Positions 9,961 through 18,469 of a stretch of DNA of 64,000 nt are shown piece by piece (within the stretch, counting starts at the first letter, position 1; the number at the start of each line of letters is the position of its first letter). The position numbers and the translations under genes are program-made. Below the pieces are notes generated by a model, which made no database searches, was not told where the DNA came from, and saw nothing but the letters and a program-made list of their open reading frames with translations. Source of the stretch: Arthrobacter sp. (GTDB lineage: Bacteria; Actinomycetota; Actinomycetes; Actinomycetales; Micrococcaceae); the NCBI GenBank assembly GCA_026393275.1, contig JAPLAM010000045.1:1-64000 (forward strand), written 5' to 3'.

Positions 9961-10029
9961 AACACCCGTCAGAAGCTAAAAGGAACTACGAGAGGGCCTG
10001 CCCGACCCGGCCTTTGATTGAGTGCGGGG

Positions 10030-11532
10030 CTAGGGAATCTCTGACAACAGCCGCCGGACCGCCTCGGTGACCGCCGCGCGGAAGCCGGGGTGGTCCGCCA
10101 GCTCCACGGGGAAGATCTCCCTGACGGCCAGGAGGCGGCCGGCCAGGCCGGTTTCGGAACCTGCGGCGGCCCCGCGAAGCGCGTCCGCCATCGGGTCGTC
10201 CAGGAGCAACGGCCGGCCGTTGATGTCCCGGCCGCGGTAGACGAACACCATCCACGCGGCCACCAGCAAGGCTCCGGAAGAGGGGACGACGCCGGCGGCC
10301 AGCCGGTCCGCGACCGTCCCGAGGATCCTGACCGGCAGCTTCTGGGACCCGTCCATGGCCACCTGGATGGTGCTGTGCCCGAGATTCGGGTTGGCGAACC
10401 GGCTGAGGATCGATTCGCCGTATTCCGCCAGGTCCAGCCCAGGCGGGGCAGCCAGGGTGGGGATCACGTCGTCGCGCTGCAGGCGGCGCGCCTCCTCCGC
10501 CAGTCCGTCGGCGTCGACAGCCTCCGCGATGGTCGGGTATCCCCTCAGCGCCCCGAGGTAGGCCAGCAGGGAGTGCGTGGCATTAAGCATCCGAAGCTTG
10601 GCGACCTCGAACGCGTGGACGTCGCCGGTCACGATGGCCCCGGCACGCTCCCAGGCCGGGCGCGGCCCCGGGAACTTGTCTTCGATGATCCACTGGCCAA
10701 AGGGCTCGGCAACCACCAGGCCCTCGTCCCTGAGGCTCAGGATCCGTTCGGCCTCCCGGCGGTTCGCCTCGGTTGTCGCCGGGACGATCCGGTCCACCAT
10801 CGTGGACGGGAAGGTGACGGCGGCGTCGAGCCAATCCAGCATCCGCTCCGCCCCCGCCGCCTCCGCCAGTCCCCTGACCAGACCACCGGTAACCGTGCCG
10901 TTCGACATCAGGTTGTCGCAGCACACCACCGCGAACGGTGCGCCGGAGGAAGCGTAGCGCCGTGCCAGCCCCCGTCCCAGCAGGCCGAGGGGGGTGCGGG
11001 CCTGCCCGGCAAAGCCGCGGCCCGAGAGCTCGGCCTTGAGGGCCGCGACGTCGGCCGCCACCCCCGGGTGGGCCAAGTCCAGGCCACCCCGGACCGTGCG
11101 CGAATAGCCTTTTTCGGTGATGGTCAGGGACGCCAGGTGGACGCTTTCGGCTGCCAGCGTCCGCAGGACTTCCTCCGTATCGGTTCCCGGGTACCGTACC
11201 CCGCGCAGCGATCCGATGACCCGCAGCGACGTCGAGTCCCGGGCCTTGGTGAGCACCGAATAGAGGCCGTCCTGCGGTCCGAGCTGGTCCGCCACCCGAG
11301 CGGAACGCCCCGTGACGCCGAGGATTCCCCACCGGGTGTCACCCGCGGCCGCCGCGGCGTCCTCGGTGTAGGCGGCCTGGTGCGCGCGGTGGAAGGCGCC
11401 TACCCCGAAGTGGACCATCCCCGTGCTCAGGGAACGGGGATCCACGGCAGGGCCGGATACACCCTGGCGTTCCGCCGCCGCAGCCACGGTGGCCAGCGAG
11501 AGGCGGTCTGTAATGGTGGTGGAGGACATCAT
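10030..11532 (-). CDS. Mannitol dehydrogenase family oxidoreductase, probable hexuronate (fructuronate/tagaturonate) reductase
   Basis: A 500-residue long-chain polyol dehydrogenase. The N-terminal text FGVGAFHRAHQAAYTED and the C-terminal domain starting at KLRMLNATHSLLAYLGAL are typical of UxuB and mannitol 2-dehydrogenases. Last gene of the leftward hexuronate operon, it should reduce the keto-uronate made by UxaC with NAD(P)H. Sequence affinity looks like fructuronate reductase, yet the locus carries an altronate dehydratase rather than a mannonate dehydratase, so tagaturonate reduction to altronate fits the pathway better. Two adjacent ATG starts (11532, 11529) follow GAAAGG. It lies 50 bases after the second permease and is probably cotranscribed. 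Confidence 0.85.
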   Translation of the reverse strand: MMSSTTITDRLSLATVAAAAERQGVSGPAVDPRSLSTGMVHFGVGAFHRAHQAAYTEDAAAAAGDTRWGILGVTGRSARVADQLGPQDGLYSVLTKARDSTSLRVIGSLRGVRYPGTDTEEVLRTLAAESVHLASLTITEKGYSRTVRGGLDLAHPGVAADVAALKAELSGRGFAGQARTPLGLLGRGLARRYASSGAPFAVVCCDNLMSNGTVTGGLVRGLAEAAGAERMLDWLDAAVTFPSTMVDRIVPATTEANRREAERILSLRDEGLVVAEPFGQWIIEDKFPGPRPAWERAGAIVTGDVHAFEVAKLRMLNATHSLLAYLGALRGYPTIAEAVDADGLAEEARRLQRDDVIPTLAAPPGLDLAEYGESILSRFANPNLGHSTIQVAMDGSQKLPVRILGTVADRLAAGVVPSSGALLVAAWMVFVYRGRDINGRPLLLDDPMADALRGAAAGSETGLAGRLLAVREIFPVELADHPGFRAAVTEAVRRLLSEIP

Positions 11533-11582
11533 TGGCCTTTCAGCCGGCGAAACGGAGGGCGGCGCCGGTGGCGGCCCGGTGG

Positions 11583-12461
11583 TCAGTCGGTCTCTTCCCG
11601 GACCTGGGAGACAAGCTGGGTTGGATTGACGAACCGCAGGGCCACCACGAGCAGCACCATCATCATGAGCATGTAGACGACGGCCATCGCGTCCACGGAC
11701 TGCTGGGCCCGGATGCCGGCACCGGTCATGGCTGTGAACAAGGCCACCACCAGCGTGTCGGAGGTCGAATCCGAGGTCAGGAACGTCAGCTCGAACATGC
11801 CCACCGTCCGGACCAGCACCAGGACCGCGGCGGCAAGGATCCCGGGAACCAGGAGCGGCGCCAGGATCTTCGTGAAAAGCCGCAGCATGTTGGCGCCGCA
11901 CATCCGCGCCGCCGACTCGATCGACGGGTTGATCTGTTCGATGAAGGGCGTCATGGTCAGGATGACGAACGGGATGGAGGGGACCAGGTTGGCGAGGATC
12001 ACGCCGGTCAGGCCGGGCGCCAGGTGGTAATACGTCAACAGGGTCGCGAGCGGGATGCCGTAGGTAATTGGAGGCATCATGATCGGCAGCAGGAAGACGA
12101 GCATCAGGATGTTCTTGCCCGGGAAGCTGCGCCGGGCCAGCACGTAGGAGGCCGGCGCACCGATCAGGACGGAGATGCCGACGACGGCGACGGCGACCGT
12201 CAGCGTGGTGCCGACGACCTGGCCGAGGTCGTACTCCTTCCACGCGTCGGCGTACCACGCCGGGGTGTATCCGGCGGGCAGCCAGGTATCAAACCATTCC
12301 TTGGCGAAGGAGTTGACCACCACGGAGGAGACCACACCGAGGAGCAACAGCAGGAACACTGCCATGCTTCCCCAGATTAGGAACGTGCCCGGGGTCGCGG
12401 CAAGTGCCCGTTTGGTGCCCTGTGGTGCGGCGTCGGACTTGGGTTTCAGTGCGAGACTCAT
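11583..12461 (-). CDS. ABC transporter permease, inner-membrane subunit 2 (hexuronate locus)
   Basis: A 292-residue permease of the MetI/binding-protein-dependent type with about six membrane helices. The EAA-like coupling loop is INPSIESAARMCGANMLRLFTKILAPLL at about residues 195-222, which docks onto the ATPase. The first helix (WGSMAVFLLLLLGVVSSVVV) is followed by an extracytoplasmic loop of about 45 residues. Its ATG overlaps the upstream permease stop by one base (TGATG), so translation is coupled. Together with the other permease, the ATPase and the binding protein it forms one importer, probably for a uronic acid or a short uronate oligomer. Confidence 0.9.
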   Translation of the reverse strand: MSLALKPKSDAAPQGTKRALAATPGTFLIWGSMAVFLLLLLGVVSSVVVNSFAKEWFDTWLPAGYTPAWYADAWKEYDLGQVVGTTLTVAVAVVGISVLIGAPASYVLARRSFPGKNILMLVFLLPIMMPPITYGIPLATLLTYYHLAPGLTGVILANLVPSIPFVILTMTPFIEQINPSIESAARMCGANMLRLFTKILAPLLVPGILAAAVLVLVRTVGMFELTFLTSDSTSDTLVVALFTAMTGAGIRAQQSVDAMAVVYMLMMMVLLVVALRFVNPTQLVSQVREETD

Positions 12462-13384
12462 CAGCCCTTACCTCCGGTGGATCCTTTGTACATGCGGGAG
12501 CGCCAGATCAGCACCAGGACGATGACGATCAGTTCCACGGCGCCCATGACGATTGCGGCGGCGGACGCGAGCGGGTAGTCGAACTGCTGGCCCCAGGCGT
12601 TGTAGGCCACGTAGGCGATGACGCGGGTGGACCCGGACGGGTCGCCGACGAGGATGGCGGAGGGGAAGACGCTGAAGGCCAGGACGAAGGTCAGGCAGAA
12701 GGTGATGGCCAGCCCTGGTGCCAGCAGCGGCAGGGTGATCCGGCGGAAGCGCTGTTTCCAGTCCGCGCCGAGGGTACGGGCGGCCGCCTCGAGCGAGGGA
12801 TCGATGCCGGACAGGTAGGACAGGATCAGCAGGAACGCGAAGGGGAAACCCGAGATGATCAGCGACCAGAGCACACCCCAGTAGTTCTGGACCAGCTGGA
12901 GCGGTTCGAAGCCCAGGACCCCCAGAAAGCGGTTCAACCAGCCGCGCTGACCGAAGAAGTTCAGCAGGCCCTCGGCGGTGAGGACGGTGCCCAGCGTGAT
13001 CGGGATGACCAGGACCGTGGTCAGGGCGCGTTTGCCGCGGAACTTCCCGCGCATCTTATACGCGAGCGGAACCGAAACCAGGACATTCAGGAGGGCCGCC
13101 GGCAGTGCCAGCTGCAGTGTCACCCAGATCGAATCCAAACCCCGGACGGACGGGTCCGTGAAGAACTTCACGTAGGCCCCGAAGAGTCCGCCCGTCTTCG
13201 GCTGGAAGGACAGGCCCAGGCCGTAGACGAAGGGATAGACGAACAGCACGAGCGCAAACAGCAAGGCGGGCAGCAGCAGGAGCAGGAGCTTGTCGATCCC
13301 GCGCTCGGCCAGCCGGTGGGAGAGGGCCGGCCGGTTGGCCGGCCCCTGCTTCGCCCGGCCCGGCCGCTGCCCGGTCATGGTCAC
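12461..13384 (-). CDS. ABC transporter permease, inner-membrane subunit 1 (hexuronate locus)
   Basis: A 307-residue permease of the same fold as its downstream partner. A positively charged N-terminus of about 30 residues precedes the first helix (LLLLLLPALLFALVLFVYPFVYG). The EAA coupling loop is IDPSLEAAARTLGADWKQRFRRITLPLLAPG. The GTG at 13384 overlaps the ATPase stop (GTGA); an ATG two codons later is an alternative. Order and tight overlaps show that it belongs to a single transport operon. The paired-permease arrangement with a POPT/spermidine-type ATPase differs from the TRAP and MFS carriers usually used for hexuronates. Confidence 0.9.
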   Translation of the reverse strand: MTMTGQRPGRAKQGPANRPALSHRLAERGIDKLLLLLLPALLFALVLFVYPFVYGLGLSFQPKTGGLFGAYVKFFTDPSVRGLDSIWVTLQLALPAALLNVLVSVPLAYKMRGKFRGKRALTTVLVIPITLGTVLTAEGLLNFFGQRGWLNRFLGVLGFEPLQLVQNYWGVLWSLIISGFPFAFLLILSYLSGIDPSLEAAARTLGADWKQRFRRITLPLLAPGLAITFCLTFVLAFSVFPSAILVGDPSGSTRVIAYVAYNAWGQQFDYPLASAAAIVMGAVELIVIVLVLIWRSRMYKGSTGGKG

Positions 13385-14514
13385 AGCGCCGCCCCCTGAA
13401 GCTGCGGTGCCCGGTCCGGCGCCGAAGCCAGCTCGGCCGGGAACACCAGAACACGGTCCTGCGTAGCGGTCAGCGTGACCCGCTGCCCGGGTTCCACATG
13501 GCGCGCCGTGCGCACGTGCAGGGGCTTCCCGGCGTCGGACCTGACCTCAACGGCGAACTCGCGACCCTGGTATTCGACTACCTCGACGGTAGCGTCGATG
13601 CTGGCCAGGCCGGCCGGTGCCGTTCCTGCCGGCGCGATGTCGAAGTCCTCCGGGCGCAGTCCGACCTTCACGGCGTCGCCGGCACGGAGCGGCACCTGCG
13701 CTGAACCGGTCACGGTGGTCCCGAGGACCGAAACCGTGACAGCTTCGCCGTGCGCCCGCTCCACGACGCCCTCCAGCAGGTTGCGGTAGCCCATGAAGTC
13801 AGCAACGTGCCAGTTGACCGGATGCTCATGGAGGTCCTGCGGCGTGCCGACCTGCTGCACCTCGCCCAGGCGCAGCACCACGAGCCGGTCGGCCAGCGAC
13901 AGCGCTTCCTCCTGGTCGTGCGTCACGTAGAGCGTGGTGAGGCCCAGCGACTGATGGAGGCGCCGGATCTCCGTCCGCATCTCGAGGCGCAGTTTCGCGT
14001 CCAGGTTGGAAAGCGGCTCATCCATCAGGACCAGCGGCGGCCGCAGTACGACGGCGCGGGCGATCGCCACGCGCTGCTGCTGGCCGCCGGACATCTGGCC
14101 CGGAAGTTTCGTCGCGTGCGGCCCGAGCTGGACGAGTTCGATAGCCTCGGCCACCCGCTTCTTGATTTCCGCCTTGGGCACCTTGCGCATTTCCAGGCCG
14201 AACGCGATGTTCTTCTCCACGCTGAGATGCGGGAACAGCGCATAGTTCTGGAAGACCATGCCGAAGCCGCGCTTCTCGGGCGGCAGCCGGTCGATCTGCT
14301 TGCCGTCCATGAGGATACGTCCGCCGGTCAGCGGCAGCAGCCCGGCCAGACAGTTCAAGGCCGTTGACTTTCCACAGCCGGACGGGCCTAGGAGCGCAAT
14401 GAACTCACCGCTGCGGATCGAGAGGTTGAGGTTCCGGAGCGCATTCTGGCCGCCGAACGACCGGGCCACATTTTCGAGCTCGAGGGTCTCAAAGCTCGTG
14501 GCGTGGATGCTCAT
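13381..14514 (-). CDS. ABC transporter ATP-binding protein (hexuronate locus)
   Basis: A 377-residue ATPase that energises the importer from the cytosolic face. Walker A GPSGCGKST is at 43-51, the Q-loop in GMVFQNYALF, signature SGGQQQR at 142-148, Walker B LVLMDEP at 161-167, and the switch histidine in YVTHDQEEAL. The region after about 235 is a TOBE-type regulatory domain (VKVGLRPEDFDIAP), as in the spermidine/maltose ATPase group. Every catalytic element is present. The ATG overlaps the binding-protein stop by four bases (ATGA). The substrate follows from the locus, not from the ATPase itself. Confidence 0.92.
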   Translation of the reverse strand: MSIHATSFETLELENVARSFGGQNALRNLNLSIRSGEFIALLGPSGCGKSTALNCLAGLLPLTGGRILMDGKQIDRLPPEKRGFGMVFQNYALFPHLSVEKNIAFGLEMRKVPKAEIKKRVAEAIELVQLGPHATKLPGQMSGGQQQRVAIARAVVLRPPLVLMDEPLSNLDAKLRLEMRTEIRRLHQSLGLTTLYVTHDQEEALSLADRLVVLRLGEVQQVGTPQDLHEHPVNWHVADFMGYRNLLEGVVERAHGEAVTVSVLGTTVTGSAQVPLRAGDAVKVGLRPEDFDIAPAGTAPAGLASIDATVEVVEYQGREFAVEVRSDAGKPLHVRTARHVEPGQRVTLTATQDRVLVFPAELASAPDRAPQLQGAAL

Positions 14515-15737
14515 TTCTTCTGCTCGACCTTCCCGGTTGCCACCTGTGTGTCCCAGGTGTCAAAGGCCTTCACCAGGGCGGCGGCGTCGATCGGCGTGGC
14601 CTTGGGGTTGTCCTTGATCAGCGCGTCGTACTCGGGCCGGCCGAACTTCGCGATGATGTCCTTGCTGACCTGCGGTGCGAGGTCCACGGTGACGTCCTTG
14701 ATGGCCGGGCCGGGGTAGAAGTAGCCGGAGTCGAACGTCTTGGCCTGCTGCTCGGGGGTCAGTGCGTACTGCAGCACCTGCAGGATCGCCGCCATCTTGT
14801 CCGCGGAGACGCCCTTGGGAACCGCGGCGTACTGGGCGTCCGTGACCCAGGTGAAGCCCTTAAGAGCCTTCGTCTTGAAGTTTTCCGGCACCTGGCCCAG
14901 GGCGCGGGGGTTGATGTCCCAGCCCGTGGTGGTGATGGCCATGTCCCAGGTGCCGTTCTTCAGGTTGTTCATAGTCACGCCCGTGCCCGTCGGGTAGGAG
15001 GTGACGGTCTGGTTGAGCTGCTTGAGGTAGTCCCAGGTTTTGCTCCAGCCATTCACCGGGTCCTTGGGGTCGGAGTCCCCGAGGATGTACGGCAGGCCCA
15101 TGAGGAAGGTGCGGCCGGGGCCGGAGTTGGCCGGACGGGCGTAGCCGAAGCGGCCCGGGTGGTCCTTGGCCCAGCTCAGGAGCTCCTCGGCCGTGCTCGG
15201 CGGGTTGGGGACCTTGTCCGGGTTGTATTCCAGCAGCGGGCCGGAGGGGTAGTAGGTCAAGGCGACGGCCTGGTCCTGGGCGAGCTTCTGCATCGCCGCC
15301 GCGGGCTCCTGGTAGTTGGCCATGTTGCTCAGTCGGTCCTTGTAGTCCTTGGCCAGCGGGGCAAACAGGCTCTCGCTGATGCCCGCAGCGAGGCCGTCGG
15401 TGCCGGTCAGGACCAGGTCGATCTTCAGGTTGCCGGCCTGCTGTTGGGCCTTCACCTTGCCGGCCATGTCCGGCGCACCGGCGGTTTCCCAGGTGACCGC
15501 CGAGATAATGTCCGGGTGGTCCTTGGCGAACTGGTCGAAGATGGCGCCGGTCAGCTGCTTGTTGCCGGCGACGTCGAGGATGTTCAGGGTGACCGCCTTG
15601 GAGGGCTTCTCCGGGACGCTGCCGGCGGACAGCGTCGAGGCCGCTGCGTTGTCGCTCCCCGGGGCTCCGCAGCCGGTGGCCAGCAACCCGGCCACGCCGA
15701 GGGTTGCCGCCCACTGGACTTTTCTAGATGCTCGCAT
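14511..15737 (-). CDS. ABC transporter substrate-binding lipoprotein (hexuronate locus)
   Basis: A 408-residue extracellular solute-binding protein. The start is the ATG at 15737 (MRASRKVQWAATLGVAG), because GAAAGGA stands 7 bases upstream; two earlier in-frame starts lack this. The signal peptide ends in the lipobox LLATGC, so the mature protein should be lipid-anchored outside the membrane. The body has the family 1 binding-protein fold (IFDQFAKDHPDI, YNPDKVPNPPSTAEELLSW). It overlaps the end of the LacI gene by 14 bases. By context it should bind a uronic acid or a pectin/alginate-type breakdown product, but the sequence resembles the broad PotD/YnjB-like group and does not fix the ligand. 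Confidence 0.88.
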   Translation of the reverse strand: MRASRKVQWAATLGVAGLLATGCGAPGSDNAAASTLSAGSVPEKPSKAVTLNILDVAGNKQLTGAIFDQFAKDHPDIISAVTWETAGAPDMAGKVKAQQQAGNLKIDLVLTGTDGLAAGISESLFAPLAKDYKDRLSNMANYQEPAAAMQKLAQDQAVALTYYPSGPLLEYNPDKVPNPPSTAEELLSWAKDHPGRFGYARPANSGPGRTFLMGLPYILGDSDPKDPVNGWSKTWDYLKQLNQTVTSYPTGTGVTMNNLKNGTWDMAITTTGWDINPRALGQVPENFKTKALKGFTWVTDAQYAAVPKGVSADKMAAILQVLQYALTPEQQAKTFDSGYFYPGPAIKDVTVDLAPQVSKDIIAKFGRPEYDALIKDNPKATPIDAAALVKAFDTWDTQVATGKVEQKK

Positions 15738-16782
15738 GGGATTTCCTTTCATCGCGTCCGGCAACGTTGCCGGACGGACGCTCGCGGATGACGGATGGCA
15801 CTACAGCTGTGGACTGCCGGACGATGATTTCGATCGGAAGGTATTCGGCGGCGCGGGGGACCGGGCCGGGGTCAAGGCTTTCGATCAGCAGGTCGACGGC
15901 GGCGCTGCCGACCTTGCGCAGGGGTGCCCGAACGGTGGTCAGCGCCGGCGAGATGAGGGTCGCGGCGTTGATGTCGTCTATGCCGACCACGCTCATCTCG
16001 TCCGGGACGTTGATCCCGCGGGCATGCAGGCGGGCAATGATGCCAAGGGCCATCAGGTCGTTGTAGGCCAGGACCGCGGTGAGGCCGGCGGCGACGGCGA
16101 GGTCGGCAACGGACTGTCCGCCGCCGAAGACCGGCGCGAAGGATCCCAGGGAGGTGACCTCCAGGCCGGCCAGTCCCGGAACCGCCTGCTCGATCCCGAG
16201 GCGGCGTTGTTTGTCTGACCAGGAACCGGTGGGACCGCCGGCATAACCGACTCTTCGGTGGCCCAAGGCGTGCAGATGTTCCAGCGCCTGGCGGACGATT
16301 TCCTGGTCGTTCACGGTGACGTCGGGAAGTCCCTCCATGCGCCGGTTGATCAGCAGGACGGGGATGCCGCCCTGCAGCGCTGCCAGGTCGGCGTCGGACA
16401 TCCGTGAGGAGCACAGAATGAGGCCGTCGACCTGCGGCTTGAGCTTGCGCACCAGCTCACGCTCGACGTGGCTGTCCTCATCGGAGTCGGCGACAAAGAC
16501 CGAGTAGCCGGCGGCCAGCGCCCTGGCCTGGACGCCCTTGGTGACAGAGGCGAAGTACGGGTTCTCAAGGTCCGGCACCACCAGCCCCAGGGTTCCCTTC
16601 CGGCCGGTCGCCAGCCCGCGGGCCGCGTTGTTTGGGGTGTAGCCCAACTCGCGCGCCTTGTCGACGATCAGCTGGCGGGTGCGGGGGGCGACCAGGTCCG
16701 AGGATGACAGTGCCCGGGACACCGTCGACGGCGAGACGCCCAGCGCCTTCGCCACGTCCCGGACCGTGATGGATCCCTTCAT
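15724..16782 (-). CDS. LacI family transcriptional regulator of the hexuronate locus
   Basis: A 352-residue repressor. The start at ATG 16782 gives MKGSITVRDVAKALGVSPSTVSRAL, a standard LacI HTH at residues 4-26 with the hinge at about 50-60. The periplasmic-binding-like sensor domain follows (LGLVVPDLENPYFASVTKGVQARAL, later VVGIDDINAATLISPALTTVR). The start codon region of a longer reading would contain the operator itself, so the shorter form is preferred. It is the first gene of the leftward operon and so is probably autoregulated. By position it should also control the rightward catabolic genes; the inducer is probably the uronate or a keto intermediate. Confidence 0.9.
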   Translation of the reverse strand: MKGSITVRDVAKALGVSPSTVSRALSSSDLVAPRTRQLIVDKARELGYTPNNAARGLATGRKGTLGLVVPDLENPYFASVTKGVQARALAAGYSVFVADSDEDSHVERELVRKLKPQVDGLILCSSRMSDADLAALQGGIPVLLINRRMEGLPDVTVNDQEIVRQALEHLHALGHRRVGYAGGPTGSWSDKQRRLGIEQAVPGLAGLEVTSLGSFAPVFGGGQSVADLAVAAGLTAVLAYNDLMALGIIARLHARGINVPDEMSVVGIDDINAATLISPALTTVRAPLRKVGSAAVDLLIESLDPGPVPRAAEYLPIEIIVRQSTAVVPSVIRERPSGNVAGRDERKSHASI

Positions 16783-16832
16783 GCGCACTTCGCCTAACGG
16801 TTGTCCATTCGCCGCCTTGTGCGGTTCGTCAC

Positions 16833-16862
16833 ATCCTGCAATCGTTTTCATTGATCTGTCAA
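16833..16862 (-). promoter_or_regulatory. Leftward promoter with LacI-type operator TGCAATCGTTTTCA
   Basis: On the complement, TTGACA (16857-16862) is a perfect -35, followed after 18 bases by CAGGAT (16833-16838). TGCAATCGTTTTCA (16837-16850) matches the general LacI/CcpA operator form TGNAANCGNTTNCA around a central CG and fills the spacer between the two elements. This would let the LacI protein repress its own operon. Motif matches are seen; function is inferred. Confidence 0.55.
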
Positions 16863-16925
16863 CAGGTGGTTCAAAGAATCATTAAGTTTCACGTTCCGTT
16901 GCAGGGAAATCCGGCTAAATATCGG

Positions 16926-16947
16926 CTTTTCATTGCTTTATGAAAGG
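16926..16947. promoter_or_regulatory. Imperfect palindrome CTTTTCAT-N6-ATGAAAGG in the hexuronate divergent gap
   Basis: Two 8-bp arms with one mismatch lie 74 bases before uxaC, in the AT-rich centre of the locus. It could be a second operator serving the rightward genes, or a site for another regulator. It does not contain the central CG expected for a LacI site. Confidence 0.3.
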
Positions 16948-17020
16948 CCTCGATGCATATTGGTAGTTAATTCACCGGTGCAAATTCTGTTGCATTTTGT
17001 TTCAAAGGAGAGGCAAATTT

Positions 17021-18451
17021 ATGAGTGACTCCACCGCATGGGCCATCGATCCGGACCGTGCCCTTCCTGCCGATCCAGCAACGCGGAGCATCGCCCGCGA
17101 GCTCTACGCCGCCGTCGAAGCCCTGCCCATCGTGTCCATGCACGGCCATGTGGAAGCCGAGGTGTTCGTGGACAACGAGTACTTCGGGAACCCGGCGGAG
17201 CTGCTGGTGGTCCCGGACCACTATCTGGTCCGGATGCTGGTCTCGCAGGGCTACACGCCGGCCGAACTCGGCGTGGCCGACCGCCAGGGCGCCGCCTTGA
17301 CGGAGCCGGACGCCAGGCTCATCTGGCGCCGTTTTTGCGAGAACTGGAAGCTGTTCCGGGGAACGCCGACGCGCTATTGGCTGGAGCACGAACTGGCGGT
17401 CGTCTTTGAGACACCGCTGCAACCGTCGGCGGAGAATGCCGATGCCCTCTTCGACAGGCTCGCGGCCTTGCTTCAGACCGAAGCATTCCGCCCGCGGTCC
17501 ATCCTGGACCGCTTCAACGTCGAAATTCTTGCCACGACGGATTCGGCGTTGTCCGACCTGTCCGCGCACCGCAAACTCCGCGACACGCTGGGCCCCGGAC
17601 GGATCGTCCCGACCTTCCGTCCGGATTCGCTGCTGCACGTGGACCACGCCGGGTGGCAGGACGAAATCCGGATGCTCTCCGATATTTCCGGGGTGGAGGT
17701 GGCGGACTACGGCAGCTTCCTGGCGGCGCTCCGCCAGCGTCGGCGCGCGTTCATCGACGCCGGCGCCCGGGCCACCGACCACGGCCACTTGCCGGCGGAC
17801 ACGACGCCATTGCCGGCGGCCGAGGCGCAGCGCATCTTCGCCGCAGCCACCCGCGGGGAGGCCACGGCGCAGGAGACCCAGGCGTTCGCCGGGAACATGC
17901 TCTACGAGATGGCCCGGATGTCAGTCGAAGACGGTCTGGTGATGCAACTCCACCCCGGGGTGCTGCGCAATCACTGCCACGGTGTCCACGACTCCTACGG
18001 TCCCGACAAGGGCTTCGACATCCCGGTCAGCGTTGAGTTCACCCGTTCGCTGCGGCCGTTGCTGGACAGCTTCGGCATGAACAAGGACTTCCGTTTTATC
18101 GCCTTTACGACCGATGAAACGGTCTATTCCCGTGAACTCGCGCCCTTGGCCGGCTGCTACCCGGCAATGAAACTCGGAGCTCCCTGGTGGTTCCTGGATA
18201 GCCCGGAGCAGATGCGCCGGTTCCGTGAGTCCGCCGTCGAAACGGCCGGGTTCTACAACACGAGCGGGTTCGTCGACGACACCCGCGCCCTGGCCTCCAT
18301 CCCGGCCCGCCACGACCTGTCCCGGCGGATCGACGCCGACTACCTTGCCCGGCTCGTGGCCGAGGGGCGGCTGGGCCTGGCGGAGGCCGCGGAAACCGCC
18401 GTCGACCTCGCCTACAACCTGCCGCTGCAGTCCTATGCTGCCCGGAGCTGA
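17021..18451 (+). CDS. uxaC: Uronate isomerase
   Basis: A 476-residue UxaC-type enzyme that isomerises D-glucuronate to D-fructuronate and D-galacturonate to D-tagaturonate. The metal ligands of the amidohydrolase-like barrel are visible in SMHGHVEAEVF near residue 45, and the C-terminal half holds FIAFTTDETVYSRELAPLAGCYPAMKLGAPWWFLDSPEQM, the conserved uronate isomerase region. The ATG at 17021 follows AAAGGAGAGG at ideal spacing. It is the first of four rightward genes, separated from uxaA by 18 bases. The length matches the family. Which uronate is used in nature cannot be told from this protein. Confidence 0.92.
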   Translation: MSDSTAWAIDPDRALPADPATRSIARELYAAVEALPIVSMHGHVEAEVFVDNEYFGNPAELLVVPDHYLVRMLVSQGYTPAELGVADRQGAALTEPDARLIWRRFCENWKLFRGTPTRYWLEHELAVVFETPLQPSAENADALFDRLAALLQTEAFRPRSILDRFNVEILATTDSALSDLSAHRKLRDTLGPGRIVPTFRPDSLLHVDHAGWQDEIRMLSDISGVEVADYGSFLAALRQRRRAFIDAGARATDHGHLPADTTPLPAAEAQRIFAAATRGEATAQETQAFAGNMLYEMARMSVEDGLVMQLHPGVLRNHCHGVHDSYGPDKGFDIPVSVEFTRSLRPLLDSFGMNKDFRFIAFTTDETVYSRELAPLAGCYPAMKLGAPWWFLDSPEQMRRFRESAVETAGFYNTSGFVDDTRALASIPARHDLSRRIDADYLARLVAEGRLGLAEAAETAVDLAYNLPLQSYAARS

Positions 18452-18469
18452 GACCCGAAGGACAGATCG

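Noticed and set aside
10090..11676. Plus-strand open frame opposite the hexuronate reductase (528 codons)
   Set aside because: The minus-strand reductase has full family motifs; the + reading is glutamine-, arginine- and glycine-rich and has no known domain.
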